From Phaeosaccion multiseriatum (taxonomy: Eukaryota; Ochrophyta, other classes), in assembly GCA_965112735.1 (NCBI GenBank), contig OZ218960.1, forward strand, positions 372,001 to 436,000: a DNA stretch of 64,000 nt. Reading direction: 5' to 3'. The notes under the pieces are model-generated. The model made no database searches and had not been told where the DNA came from. It saw nothing but the letters and a program-made list of their open reading frames with translations. The first letter of the stretch is position 1. The number at the start of each line of letters is the position of its first letter. The position numbers and the translations under genes were made by a program. Below, one piece after another: positions 21,975 to 33,316 of this stretch.

Positions 21975-23116
21975 CGAACAATGGATGCAAAGGGCTTTGG
22001 TGACCTACCAAGCTGTGAGGCAAGGGGGAAGACGACCGAGACGAGGAGGACAGGTTTCATGGGCGGGGGGCATCGCTCAGGCATGAGTCCTCGGTCTCCA
22101 CGCTCCGCTCTCCACATGCTCTCTTCGTGAGCAAGCTTCCGTGGGCGGTAGAAGGGCCTTCCTTCTTTGCCCGTTCTATGGCCTTATGCATGTGCAGGGG
22201 TTTCTCTCAAGACAACGACAGGCAGCAGAGATGCTGTGTTAGAAGGGAGGAGAAAGCAGCAGGGGCTTGGACGATGAGGAGGAGGAGCGCCACCACCGCC
22301 TTCCCTCCCCCCTTCCTAACTACTACTGTATTCGCCCATACGGTATTCAGCGGGGTATGGGGCGAGTGGTGCAAGCTTGGCAGTGGAAGAGTGGCGAGTA
22401 GGGGCCAAGCAAGGCCGGGGCCGAGACTTAGAGAGGACCGAGGACAGAGGAAAGGAGGGAGAAAAATGTATGTATGTATGTACGTGCAGAGGTTTCGCAC
22501 CATTACCCCAGTCTCACGATCGCAGCAAGACCTAACGTCGGCTGGGTCAAAGAGAGATGGGAGTCAACGAGATGGAGTCAAAGAGACACACACGAAGGGC
22601 TCTCCTGCGGCTGCCTGGTGGCTCTGCGCTCAAGCGCAAACTTCAAAACTTCGTGCCCATACTATGGAGCTGCCTTACAGACAAGCCATCATGGTTACCA
22701 CGGATCTTCCTTTCAATCTATATATATATATTACTACTAAGTATATACATCGTGGGGGCCGTACTCCCAAGAGCTATGTCCCCTCCTCCTCCTCCTGGTG
22801 ACCCAGCACGCCGTCGCTAATAATAAGCAATGGCAGAGCAGAGCCTCCCTTGGACCCAAGCAAGCCGCAAGTCCAACTGACCTGACCTGACCTGACCTGA
22901 CCTGACCTGACCTGACCTGACCTGACCTGACCTGACCTGACCTGACCTGACCTGACCTGACCTGACCTGACCTGACCTGACCTGACCTGCTGGAGGCTCG
23001 TGCGTGAAGCGCTTCAAAATATGTATATGCGCTACGATAGCAGAGGGGAAAAGCATGAGGAGATACTGACTGTCTCACAACCTCCCTCTCTCGGTCATAT
23101 GTTTACACAAAAGTCC
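21975..23116. other. Spacer with a pentanucleotide satellite
   Basis: No recognisable gene. A 224-codon + frame (22127-22801) has no family resemblance. The stretch ends with a (CCTGA)n satellite and the end of the GPCR gene. Confidence 0.55.
22877..22988 (+). repeat. (CCTGA)n pentanucleotide satellite
   Basis: About 22 perfect copies of the 5-bp unit CCTGA. Perfection over about 110 bp suggests recent expansion. All three + strand frames recur in a 15-bp codon cycle and contain a TGA, so the tract is not coding on that strand. Confidence 0.95.
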
Positions 23117-24726
23117 TTACACAAAAGTCCTTTCCAGGTTCCCATCCCCTCTCTGCCCTTCCTCTTCCTCTTCCTCCTCCTCTTCCTCCTCCCTCTCAGG
23201 AGTGTCTTCTCGGAGAGGCTCCATGCTAGTAATAGTAGTGCCTCCTCCTCCTCCTCCTCCTCCTCCTCCTCCTCCTCCTCCTCCTCCTCCAGCCGCAGTA
23301 CCGCCGTCACCATCACCCCCGATGCCCCCCTTCGCACCCCCCCCAACGGACCTCAGAGACCTCCTCGAGCCGCTCCCTGCTCTGACTTGTCTCTCCACGT
23401 CGGGCTCGGGGTCAGCTTCATCATCAATGCTCCTGTGGCTGCTCATGCTTGCCGACCGCGAGCGAGGTACAGGCCCGCCGAAAGCACCCCCCGCCCGCAT
23501 CCACGGCTGAGTATTGCTGAGGGAGGAGGAGGAAGAGAAGCAGCCGCAGCAGACCTGAGACCAAGAGGCTTTCTTCATCGCCGCGTGTACGGTATCTGTG
23601 AGTCCGTAGGCAATCGCGTTGAGCAAGCCCTGAGAGTGCCAAGCAAGCCACATGATAGCAAGCATAGCAACAAGAGCAAGCATAGTCAGAGAAAGCGTAG
23701 CAACAAGAGCAAGCAAAGCAAAAAGAGCAAGCACACTTCATCAAGCCATCATTGGGGTGGGGCGACGGATGAGGGTTTGGCAACGCCCTGCTGGGTATCT
23801 CACCAACACGCATAGCAAATGCATACGCAATCAAGCAAGCAATTACTCAGCGATGGAAGAAAGAGGGACAGGTAGGCAGGCGGATTAATGCCCACTGCAA
23901 GGGAAATACTGGGGCATATATAAGTGTGTTTCTGAGTTTCCTACCTGCAGTCGGACCGTGATAGTCGCGGCGAGAGTCAGCTCAAAAATGGCATCGTCGG
24001 GAGAAACCGAGTTCTGTCATATTTATAATGGCAGAGCAGAGGGGGAGGGGAGGAGGGAGGGCGGGGAGGGGCCAGAGGCAAGGGGCAGGGTGGAGGCAAG
24101 TTTTAGAGAGTAGACCTTCATCAGTGTCAGTAAGAATCCAAGAAGTCCATGTCGAAAGCTTCTGTGGTCAACTTGAACGCTTGATTCGAGCCGCCGCCTG
24201 AAAGACTGAGCAAAGAGAATAGGGCCCGCGCTAAGTAACACGTAAGCAAAAAGGAGAGACGTTTATGTGTGTCGTAGTTTTGGTACAAAGAGAGGAAAAA
24301 GAAAGAAAAGAAACCGATACTCACGTGAATTCGGTTGCAGGTGGGCAGTGTCCAACAGAATATGAGAATGGCAGGGTAGATCCACAGGCGCCGTATGAAC
24401 CTGTAAGTAATACAATATTAAATTAATAAAAAGGAAGTCGCATAACACGAGCGATTAACACAAGGGAGGGGACGGAGGAGGAGGGAGGCGGTGAGAAAGG
24501 AGAAGCGAAAACGAGAGACAAAAAGAAAAGATGTGGAAGTACAAAACAAACAAACAAACAAACATACAAACAAGCCAATAAAAAAGATGACACGAAGCCG
24601 CTCCCCCGCCTGTGCAGGCTTTCTCCTGCCCCATAACCTCATCTCATCTTACCTCACAAGGCGCTCCTCCTGACATGAGACGGACACAGCAAGAGCACAC
24701 GAGAGGCAGGCAGGCAGGGAGGCAGG

Positions 24727-24769
<43 letters not shown>

Positions 24770-24842
24770 ACAGGCAGGTAGACAGGCAGGCAGGTAGACA
24801 GGCAGACAGGCAGGCAGGCAGGCAGGCAGGCAGGGAGGCAGG

Positions 24843-24915
<73 letters not shown>

Positions 24916-24922
24916 AGGCAGG

Positions 24923-24986
<64 letters not shown>

Positions 24987-25072
24987 TAGACAGGCAGGCA
25001 GGTAGACAGGCAGACAGGCAGACAGGCAGGCAGATAAGCAGGCAGGTAGGGAGGCAGGGAGGCAGGAAGGCA

Positions 25073-25149
<77 letters not shown>

Positions 25150-26580
25150 ACAGGCAGGCAGGAAGGCAGACAGACAGGCAGGCAGGCCAGCAGGCAGACA
25201 GGCAGGTAGACAGGCAGACAGACAGGTAGGCAGGCATGAGAAGCAGCGCACACAAAACACACCACATCACATGCATTACCTCATCCAGATCGATCGATCC
25301 GGGACGCAAAGGAGAAAGCAAAGCAAAGCACATACTTCGTAGTAAAAAACAGTTAAGACACTCAAAACTCAAATTCAAACTACAACCGTTCCACCCCCGT
25401 CCATCCCCTCCCCTCCCCTCCCCCACTCTGCAGCTCCTCTCTGTGTGTGCTACTTACGCTACTTACCAGCGCGAACACCTCACCCTCCGTCTGCCGAGAG
25501 GACCGGGGGCCAGCGAGAGCCCCATCCACCGAGCCTCTCCGAAGCGGACCTGATGCTCCCCCTCCTGCTCCGCCGTCCGTCAAGCTCCCATCTTCACCAC
25601 CACTGCCACCGAAGGCGTGCTGTGAAGTAGGGAGGGAAGGAAGGCCCGAACCGAGGCGACCAGAGGCTGAGGCTGAGGCGGATGCGGAGGACGCCTCACT
25701 GGCATGCATGTTATGCATTCGCATCGTTCGGCTGCGGAAGCGAGCAATGTTCCTCGAGATGATTCCGTAGAGCACCACTTCGTAACCGACCACGACCCAC
25801 AGAGGTATGTAGAAGGCCACGTATCGCCACGTTGTTCCGAGGCTTCGATAATCACCGTTCCTCTCCGCCTGAGGCCTGACGTCGATCCAGCACCACGCGC
25901 CTGTGGGTCCGTAGCTCTGCGTGATGAGCGGGAGTACAGTGAAGAAAGCCGCTGTGGACCACATGAAGGCCTGTGGGTGTGTGCGTGTGTGTGTGCGTGT
26001 GTGCGTGCGTGCGTGTGTGTGTGTGTGCGCGTGTGTGTGTAAAGGGGGAGGGGGAGATGTCTTGCCCTGCTCTGCTCTCTCCCAAATACCTCGGCTCTTA
26101 CCCTGCCCTGCCCTACCCAGCCCTGTCCATATGTCTCTGCTGCTCACCCACACACCCACACGCAACCGCATCCACGCACCCACACGCAACCTAGGCACCC
26201 ACCTGGACCCTGACCAAGAAGATGGCCCGCTCCGTGGTGCTGAATACGCGAAGCTTGAGCGCGACAAGGCGCATCACAAAGGCGATAGAGGCCGCACACG
26301 CCCATGACGCAATGGGGAAGAACTGAATCGTTAAGGCCTGGGCACTGCATAGAAGCGATCCCTGCTCCGGGGAACCGATGATGTACCCAATCGAACTCCC
26401 AATGTCAGTGATCGCTAAAAGAGTGACCAGTTGAAAAGACAGTATTCTCAGGGCGGGGAGCCGCCAGTAGGTGATTAAGATGAGCAAGGACCCGCACAGG
26501 GAACAGCTTGCACACACGCGCGCAACCAAGACCAGTGTGTCCACCTGCTCCTTAGAGAATTGATTGATTGCCCCAGCCAT
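23117..26580 (-). CDS. Class E (cAMP-receptor-like) seven-helix GPCR, 518 aa
   Basis: Exons on the - strand: 26203-26580, 25467-25970, 24653-24669 (a 17-nt microexon), 24325-24400, 23945-24013, 23117-23629; phases 0,0,2,0,0 agree and total 519 codons with stop. The Met at 26580 begins [16 protein letters not shown]. Exon 1 holds helices 1-3 and exon 2 helices 4-5 with a long Ser/Gly-rich third loop. The microexon supplies EERLV, just before helix 6 ([16 protein letters not shown], then TCNRIH). Exon 5 plus the start of exon 6 give helix 7, ending [13 protein letters not shown], the signature of Dictyostelium cAR/CRL receptors. The cytoplasmic tail is Ser/Arg/Gly-rich. The ligand is unknown. 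A 5'-5' pair with the PTEN-like gene hints at shared signalling, but this is inference. Confidence 0.85.
24707..25234 (+). repeat. (GGCA)n satellite, about 530 bp, in a GPCR intron
   Basis: Over 100 GGCA units with interspersed GGGA, AGAC and GGTA variants. On the sense (-) strand it reads TGCC and ends about 40 bases before the acceptor of the 17-nt microexon. The intron is about 800 nt, the longest of this gene. The - strand frames read as Cys/Leu/Pro repeats and are spurious. Confidence 0.95.
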
Positions 26581-27093
26581 GTTTGGAACCCTTGCCGGAC
26601 AAGATAACTGCGAGGGGAGGATATGGGACACGGGAAGGGAGGAGGGTGAGAGATAGGGCCAAAGACAGCAAGAGGGAAAGGGGAGCACGGTAAACAAACC
26701 TTTCTTTCCCCGCAGAACAAACCTTTCTTTCCGGGTGATCAGTCTAATTAGCTGTTGCCATAACCTTCCCGACCTCCCTGCCGATTGGAGATCTCCAACA
26801 ACTTAGCACCTCCCCCTCCCTCTCCCTTGCTATCGGATTCGGAAGTGAATTGAAGGAGGGGGGAAGAGAAGGGGGGGGGGAGAAAAGTAATAATTCTGTC
26901 GACGCCGACACCAAGTATTGCCTGCCCCAACGATCTCCCCTCAGCACAAGAGAGAGAGAGAGAGAGAGAGAGAGGCTTTCCTTCGTTTGAGCTTGTGTAC
27001 GTTCGTTCCATCAACAGCTGCGACGAAGCTTGTCGTTGCAGCTGGATCGGGTTGCCCCATTGAGAAGAGAAAAGCTCTCCCTTGGGTGGCACG
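26581..27093. promoter_or_regulatory. Divergent promoter region, GPCR / PTEN-like
   Basis: 513 bp between the two start codons. It contains a direct repeat (AACCTTTCTTTCC twice at about 26696-26732), a G-rich run and a (GA)n tract at about 26949-26972. No known transcription-factor site is claimed. Confidence 0.45.
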
Positions 27094-27666
27094 ATGGCGG
27101 AACGGAAACAGGAGCCGGCGCCAAAGGAAGGAGGAGGCAAGACCTGGGGCGGGTGGTTAAAGCAGGTCCAGTCTCAAACGAAGAATTTGGTGGTGCAGGT
27201 GAGGTGCTTGCTCCTTCTGCTGTGGCGTCAGGGGTTGTGCTATGATGCTTCCTTCCCCCCCCTCTCCCATCCTTCTTTGTCGCTCCCCGCCGGTGCTCTC
27301 ACCACCTCAACGCCGTCCTCTGTCCGTCGATTCGATCCGATTGGTGCATCTGTTTGCCACAGGCGGGCGACAACGTGGAGCAGGCGCGGAAGAAGCTTGA
27401 GGAAAACAACCCTTCGGTAGGTGGGGAGGATGGATACAAGCCATGCTGCTTTGGTCGCACGTACAACTTGCCCTTCCACCTGTCAGCAAATGTCTGCCGC
27501 AGGGGTCTGAGCAGCTGCAGGCAGGAGAGATGGAGCTTCGGACTCTACCTCTTTCACACGCCTCACATGCAGTCGGGATGTCGCCCCAGCGGAACGCCTC
27601 TTCCTCCCTGTCCCCTCTGATGCAACTTTACGCACTCCTCTAACTGCCTTCCCTGCCCACTGCACG

Positions 27667-27698
<32 letters not shown>

Positions 27699-28978
27699 CC
27701 GGCCCATATGCTTGCCCATATACCTATCTGCCCATGCCTGGTGACAGCGCTATGCGGCTCTGGCCAAGCTTGGCGACGACGTGCACAAGGGCGTGAAGCA
27801 AGGGGTGCACCACCTGCACGTCAACCTGGCCGTGCACACAGGCTACAACAGACCACCTCCGACAGGTATGTACCTACCCACAAGCGATGCGAGCAGAAAG
27901 ACAGAGAGGACAGATAGATGGAGAGAGATGGTTTGGGTATTGTAGCTACTTCACTGCCTCTGCATCTGGCCCTGGCCTTGGCCCTGGCCCTGACCCTGAC
28001 TCCGCCCCTTCACCAGCGGACGAAGTCGGCCAGCTGGACTTGTGCTACGTGACAGAGCGAGTCATCGCCATGACCTTCCCCTCTGAGAGCAGAAGGGACT
28101 CTGTCCTCGCCGGCTTGGCAGGAGTGGGAGGAGGAGGAGGAGGAGGAGGGGGAGGAGGAGGATCAGGGGCGGGGGCGGCATCGGGTCCAAGACGCGGATC
28201 TGCTGGGGGGGCGGGGTCGGTGGCTTCATCCGCTGCTGCAGCCTCCTCCTCTCCCCCCCCCCCCGGTGGGAATGATATTTCAGTGGTGAGCGCGTTGCTT
28301 CGGAGCAGACACCCGGGAAAGTTCATGGTGTATAACGTCAGCGAAGAGACCTACGACTATCGATACTTCGATGACCAGGTAGGGAGGGGAGGGAGAGGGG
28401 GGGAGAGGGGGGGGGAGCGAGCGAGGGAGAGGAGGAGATGGGGAGTGAGGAAGGGAGGGAGGGAGGGAGGGAGGGAGGGAGGGAGGGAGGGAGGGAGAGG
28501 GAAGGAGTGAGGGGAGGTGCGAAGGTAGGCAGGGAGGGAGGTCGATACCTGTCATCCGTCCTTATCCTTGCCCTGTATCACGGTCTGGTCTCACCATATG
28601 ACTTTTATCACCACGTGACTTCATTACTACCACTGCCAACCATCACTTTCATCCCCTCTCCACTCCACTCCCCCCAAACAAAAGGTGCTGGAGTTTCGCT
28701 TCCCCGGTCATCCCGCGCCCCCCCTGGGTATGTTGTTTAAGATTAGTACCTCCATCGAGAATTGGCTTGAAGCAGACCCGCAGAACATTGCTGCGGTGCA
28801 TTGCCTCACGGGCAAGGGCAGGACGGCCACTGTGCTGGCCAGTTACCTTGCTTGGGTAGGTGAGCTTGGGAGCCCATTCGAGGCCCTCCAGGTAGGTGGG
28901 GTGAGAGAGTGACGGAATGGAAACACACACTTGGACTTTCATTGACTTACAGGAGGAGTAAGTCTAGGGCATAGATAC

Positions 28979-29030
<52 letters not shown>

Positions 29031-32000
29031 TGGATTGATGGCACTGTGCCACAGCACCACGCGAACGTCAATCAATTGATGTACATATCCGCCACGATAC
29101 CAACCAACCCAACCCCCCTTGGCGCTCCCCCCCCCCCGCTCCTCTACTCAGCTGATAGCAGAGAGGAAGGGGGTGGAGATGGAACGTCTCACTATCCCGA
29201 GTCAGCGCCGCTACCTTCAATACTTTTCGAACATGCTGGATGGGGTCCGGCCGAGGGCGGAGCCGCTGCTGCTCCGAAGGGTAATCATGAACACGATCCC
29301 TCGCTTCGGGACCAAGGTGGGGAAAGGGAGCCGGGGGGGAGGGCTTGGACTTTGACTTTCAGCGGTTACAGTTGCAGTTTCAGTTTGTGGAGTCTTCGTA
29401 GGGCAGTGGCAGTATGTGTGGTGGTTGTACGGAATTCGTTCATTGTGTAGTAGCACGTTGGATGAGCTGTCCCAGGGAGGAAGGGAGTGAGTGAGTGAGT
29501 GAGTGAGTGAGCCAGCATCTTGCTTCTTGCACCACCACCTTCTCACTTACCTCCTCCCACATCTCTCTTGTGTCGCCCACTCTCTGAAGGCGGGCAAGAT
29601 TATCAAGAATGGCTTCGGTATTGCCGATAGCGACAATCCGGGCTGCTGCCCTTACATTCAAATCTTCAAGGGGGGCAAGCTTATCTTCACCACCACTTAC
29701 AAGCCACTCGAGGCTCAGGGAACTTCCTCCAATGCATCCACACCCTCTCGAGCAGCAGCAGCAGCAGGAGGAGGAGGGGGGGCGGGCGAGGGGAATGGCA
29801 CCGACCAAGGGGTGAGGGCTCCGCCCTCGCCCTCAGGGGGGGCAGGAAACAAGGCGGACAGCAGTGGTTCAGCAGCAGCAGGAGGAGGAGCAGGCGCAGG
29901 AGCAGGAGCAGGAGCAGCAGTTGGTGATACAGCAGCGGCCTCGGACTCCTCCCAGCCCCTCCCGTGGGCCTACCCCAGCGACGAGTCCATCTCGTTTGCC
30001 CTGGACTGTGTGGTGCAGGGAGACTTGCTCATTCGCTGTCGCCATTTGAGCGTCACGGGGCAGCGCGTGTCCATGTTCAGAGCGGCGTTCCACACGGGCT
30101 ACGTGCCCTGTGGGGTACTCCGGCTCAGCAAAAGCCAAGTAAGATACCTACGGGGGGGTTCCTAAGGAGGGGGCGTGTGGAGGGTGTGCCAGGGCGCAGA
30201 GGACAACAGTCAACAGTCAGTGACGTACCGGGCGGCCCCCTCTCTCTCTTTCTGATCTTGTTCCAAGCCTCACTTCCTTCTTCAGCCATGTCCCCCCCCC
30301 CCCTCTCTCTCTCTGTGTGTGTGTCACTCTCTTTTGTCCCTTGCCTTTCTGTGCACTTTGAGCCTCTCTCTCTTGTGTGTGTGTGCGTGTGTGCATGTCA
30401 CTCTGTGTATGCCTTGCTCTCGGTGCACATGACCCTCTCTGTCTGTCAGTATCTCTCTTTCTATATGTCCTGCTCACTCCCTGGTTCTCTGCCACCTCTC
30501 ATCAACTCCTCACCGCGTATACCCTCCTCCCTCCATGCCCTACCCTACCCTACCTTCCTTTATGATACCCTACCCTACCTTCCTTTATGATACCCTACCC
30601 TACCCTACTCGTACCCTACCCTACCTTCCTTTATGATACCCTACCCTACCTTCCTTTATGATACCCTACCCTACTCGTACCCTACCCTACCCTACCTTCC
30701 TTTATGATACCCTACCCTACCTTCCTTTATGATACACTACCGTACCTTCCTTTATGATACCCTACCCTACCTTCCTTTATGATACCCTACCCTACCTTCC
30801 TTTATGATACCCTACCCTACCTTCCTTTATGATACCCTACCCTACTCGTACCCTACCCTACCCTACCCTACCCTACCCCACCCCGCCCTCCACAGCTCGA
30901 CGGTGCTTGCGGCGACTCTCGTTTCGACCAAAACTTCTTCCTCGACCTCATTTTCGATCCCGTCGATAATCCTGACACCACGCGCCCTAAGAGCCCCATC
31001 GGGGGGGCAGTTGGTGGTACAGGGGCGGCGTCGGCCTCGGTCGAGACAGAGAACTCTGCTGCGAGGAGACGCAAAGAGGGAAATGGAGGAGGAGGAGGAG
31101 GAGGGGGGGGGGGAGGAGTGTGCCTACGATTCACTGCTGCGGAAGGATGCGCAATTCTGGGATGAAATCGCAGCGAGGAAGAAGCGGAGAGAAGCGAGGA
31201 TAGCGGCGGAGGAAGCGGGGGGTGGCGTCATGGCGTCTGTGGGAGGGTCGACTGCCCTGAAGGGCGGGGGGGGCAGCGGCGTGGGGAGCGTTGGAAGTGG
31301 CGCTGCTGCAGCAGGTGGTGGTGTGCGTCCTGCCGCCTTGGTTTGTCGCAAGGGGGATGCATTGGTGCCTTCTGGGGCGGCTACGGTAGATGGTTCTGCT
31401 GGTGGTGGTGCTGCTGCTGGTCCGGTGCAAAAGTTTAGCATTTTCGATGGAGATGGCTCCATGGAGGATGATGATAACATGGATGGTGATGAATTCGGGG
31501 TGGGAGGAGGCGGAGGAGGAGGAGGGAGGGGGTCTTCGCTCGGGTTGCGGATAGGGGATGGAGGAGGAGGAGGAGGAGGAGGAGGGGGGGGGCTCGTGCC
31601 AGGAGCGGGTTCGCCCGCTGCTGCTCAGGGTGTGGCAAAGTCGCAGAGCCTCCGTTCCAAGCAGCACGACTTGTTGGCCGAGCTTGCTGCGTTGGAGGGC
31701 GGGGGGGGCGGGGAAGGTGACGATGCCAGTAGCGGTGGTGGTGGAGGAGGAGGTGGTGGTGGTGGTGGAGAAGAAGAAGAAGGAGGAGGAGGAGGAGGAG
31801 GAGGAGGAGGTGGTGGTGGTGGTGGAGAAGAAGAAGAAGAAGGAGGAGGAGGAGGAGGAGGAGGAGGAGGAGGAGGAGGAGGAGGAGGAGGAGCAGGAGG
31901 AGGAGGAGGAGGCGGGGGGCGGGTGAAGGGGAAGGAGGGAGTTGACATTTCGTCCGGAGACGGCGGCATCGCAGCGGCAGCGGGCCTTGCTGTAGATGGT

Positions 32001-32358
32001 GGTCGTGGTGGCGGTCGAAGTGAAAGCAAAGGGGACGGAAGAAACGGAAAGAACGAAGGAGGAGGAGGAGGAGGAGGAGGAGGAGGAGGAGGAGGAGGAG
32101 GAGGAGGAGGAGGAGAGAAGGAAGCAGAAGGGAAGGTGCCTGCTGGCACTAGCAGCACCAGTACTGAGCTGAACGCTCTAGCTGCCCTGGAGAAGGAGCT
32201 TGGCCTCGATGAGCTCGGTTTGGGGGACTTGTCGATGGCCTCAGAAGGCGGGGCAGGAGGGGGAGGGGCGGGGGGAGGAGGAAGAGGATGACTTGGATTT
32301 AGGGGACCTCGACTTGGACGATCTCGAGGGTTATCTGGAGAGCCTCACCAAGAAATGA
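27094..32358 (+). CDS. PTEN-type phosphatase with C2 domain and long Gly-rich tail (frame breaks in the tail)
   Basis: Exons: 27094-27198, 27363-27416, 27748-27865, 28017-28378, 28685-28891, 29152-29316, 29590-30138, 30896-32358. The first seven joins keep phase. The N-terminus has a Lys/Gln-rich helix. The phosphatase domain starts LDLCYVTERVIAMTFPS, and its P-loop is HCLTGKGRT (Cys and Arg present; Leu replaces the first Lys of PTEN's HCKAGKGRT). The WPD-equivalent stretch is FPGHPAPP, with Gly where PTEN has the catalytic Asp. A C2 domain follows (SQRRYLQYF, CPYIQIFKGGK, DSRFDQNFFLDLIFD). The remainder is poly-Gly/Glu and ends in an acidic LDLGDLDLDDLEGYLESL motif. Reading from C2 into the tail needs a frame change near the G11 run at 31103-31113, and another before 32280. 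Likely a phosphoinositide phosphatase or lipid-binding pseudophosphatase at membranes. Confidence 0.78.
30536..30885 (+). repeat. 24-bp minisatellite (CCCTACCTTCCTTTATGATA units)
   Basis: Ten copies of TTCCTTTATGATACCCTACC-type units, mixed with CCCTA and CTCGTACC variants, fill the end of the last intron of the PTEN-like gene and run almost to its acceptor at 30895. Confidence 0.9.
31742..32116 (+). repeat. (GGA/GGT)n coding repeats for poly-Gly
   Basis: Blocks at about 31742-31915 and 32056-32116 encode long Gly runs with Glu interruptions in the PTEN-like tail. An internal duplication repeats a GGTGGTGGTGGAGAAGAAGA unit. Confidence 0.85.
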
Positions 32359-33316
32359 TAGGAGAGGCACATGTCATCGTACGTGTGATGTTTGTTCCTT
32401 CTTTTCACCGCTACATCGGACAACAACAATTTCCGATTCCGATTCCGATTCCGATGGAGTCGTACGTATGATACTTCCAAGTCATGGCGCCCCCACCTGC
32501 ACCGGACACTCACAGAGGATAAGAGCCACGTCCAGCCATAGAAGCTACCCCCCTACCCTCCCCCCCCCCACCTCAAGTCAGACCAGCAGCCACCAAATCG
32601 GCATCACTCGATAGGCGCATCCGAAAACACTCCGACGCACCCTTCCTTGCCTCTGAATCTGAAGGACGGACAGGTGTTGAATCAATGACGAGGGCTGAGA
32701 GGTGAGGTGAGGTGAGGTGAGGTGAGGTGGATGACTATTGACTTAATAGGAATCACCTAAGAAACTGAAAGTGTGAATGTGAGGTGGATGATGGCGGTGT
32801 GAGGCGCTGAGTAGCGACAGGCCCTGCTCCTCCTCCCCTGTGCCGAGCGATAGAGCCCCTGTCCCGAGAACCGAAAGAGGCCCCTTGGTGAGGAGTTGGT
32901 TGTTCAGGGCCGTTTCCGTAAGGAGAGTGATGATGAGTGGTTGGTTGTTCAGGGCCATTTCCGAAGCCACCTCCAGGGGATAGTTTATACTCCCCTCTGC
33001 TGCGGCGGTACCCCTCTCCTGCGGCGGTACCCCCCTCTGCTTTTGCCAAAGGTGGGATTACCTGCGTGCATCATGTTCAGGGCAGTCTGCGGTGCGAAGG
33101 GCTCCGCAGCTGCGGCAAGGAGGCGCTCTTCGACACGAGTGGAAGCCCCACACTGCCGTGCACAGACCAGGGCAAAGCAAGTCTGGACTCGGACAGATGA
33201 GAGTATCTACAATGGTTTGGGTATTTGGTTTGGTGTATGTAGTATGCAATATGTAAGGAAACGGAGAAAGAATGGGCATACATGTATTTGGTTGGGTATC
33301 GAGGTGACACATGCGA
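32359..33316. other. Spacer between convergent PTEN-like and DOT1-like genes
   Basis: No gene recognised. It contains a (CCGATT)n-like stretch near 32430-32455, a GAGGTGAGGTG repeat, and a 44-bp insert (see next entry). Confidence 0.6.
32735..32778 (-). repeat. Dispersed 37-bp repeat, copy 2, in a 44-bp insert flanked by 13-bp direct repeats
   Basis: The 44 bp between GTGAGGTGGATGA (32722-32734) and the same 13-mer at 32779-32791 contain, in reverse complement, the 37 bp found at 3936-3972. The flanking repeats look like a target-site duplication, though the left one sits at the edge of a GAGGT repeat. Confidence 0.7.

Noticed and set aside
22877-22988. (CCTGA)n as a telomere-like or CRISPR-like array
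   Set aside because: The unit is not a telomere repeat and there are no spacers; it is a plain pentanucleotide satellite.
24127-24241. Additional GPCR exon between 24023 and 24241
   Set aside because: Its only phase-compatible reading breaks the helix 6-loop-helix 7 order, whereas exon 23945-24013 joins directly and restores helix 7.
24644-25426. Cys/Leu/Pro-repeat protein on the - strand
   Set aside because: It is the translation of the (GGCA)n satellite inside a GPCR intron.
30536-30885. CCCTA-rich repeat as interstitial telomere
   Set aside because: Known telomere units are CCCTAA or CCCTAAA. Here CCCTACC alternates with TTCCTTTATGAT, and the array lies in an intron.
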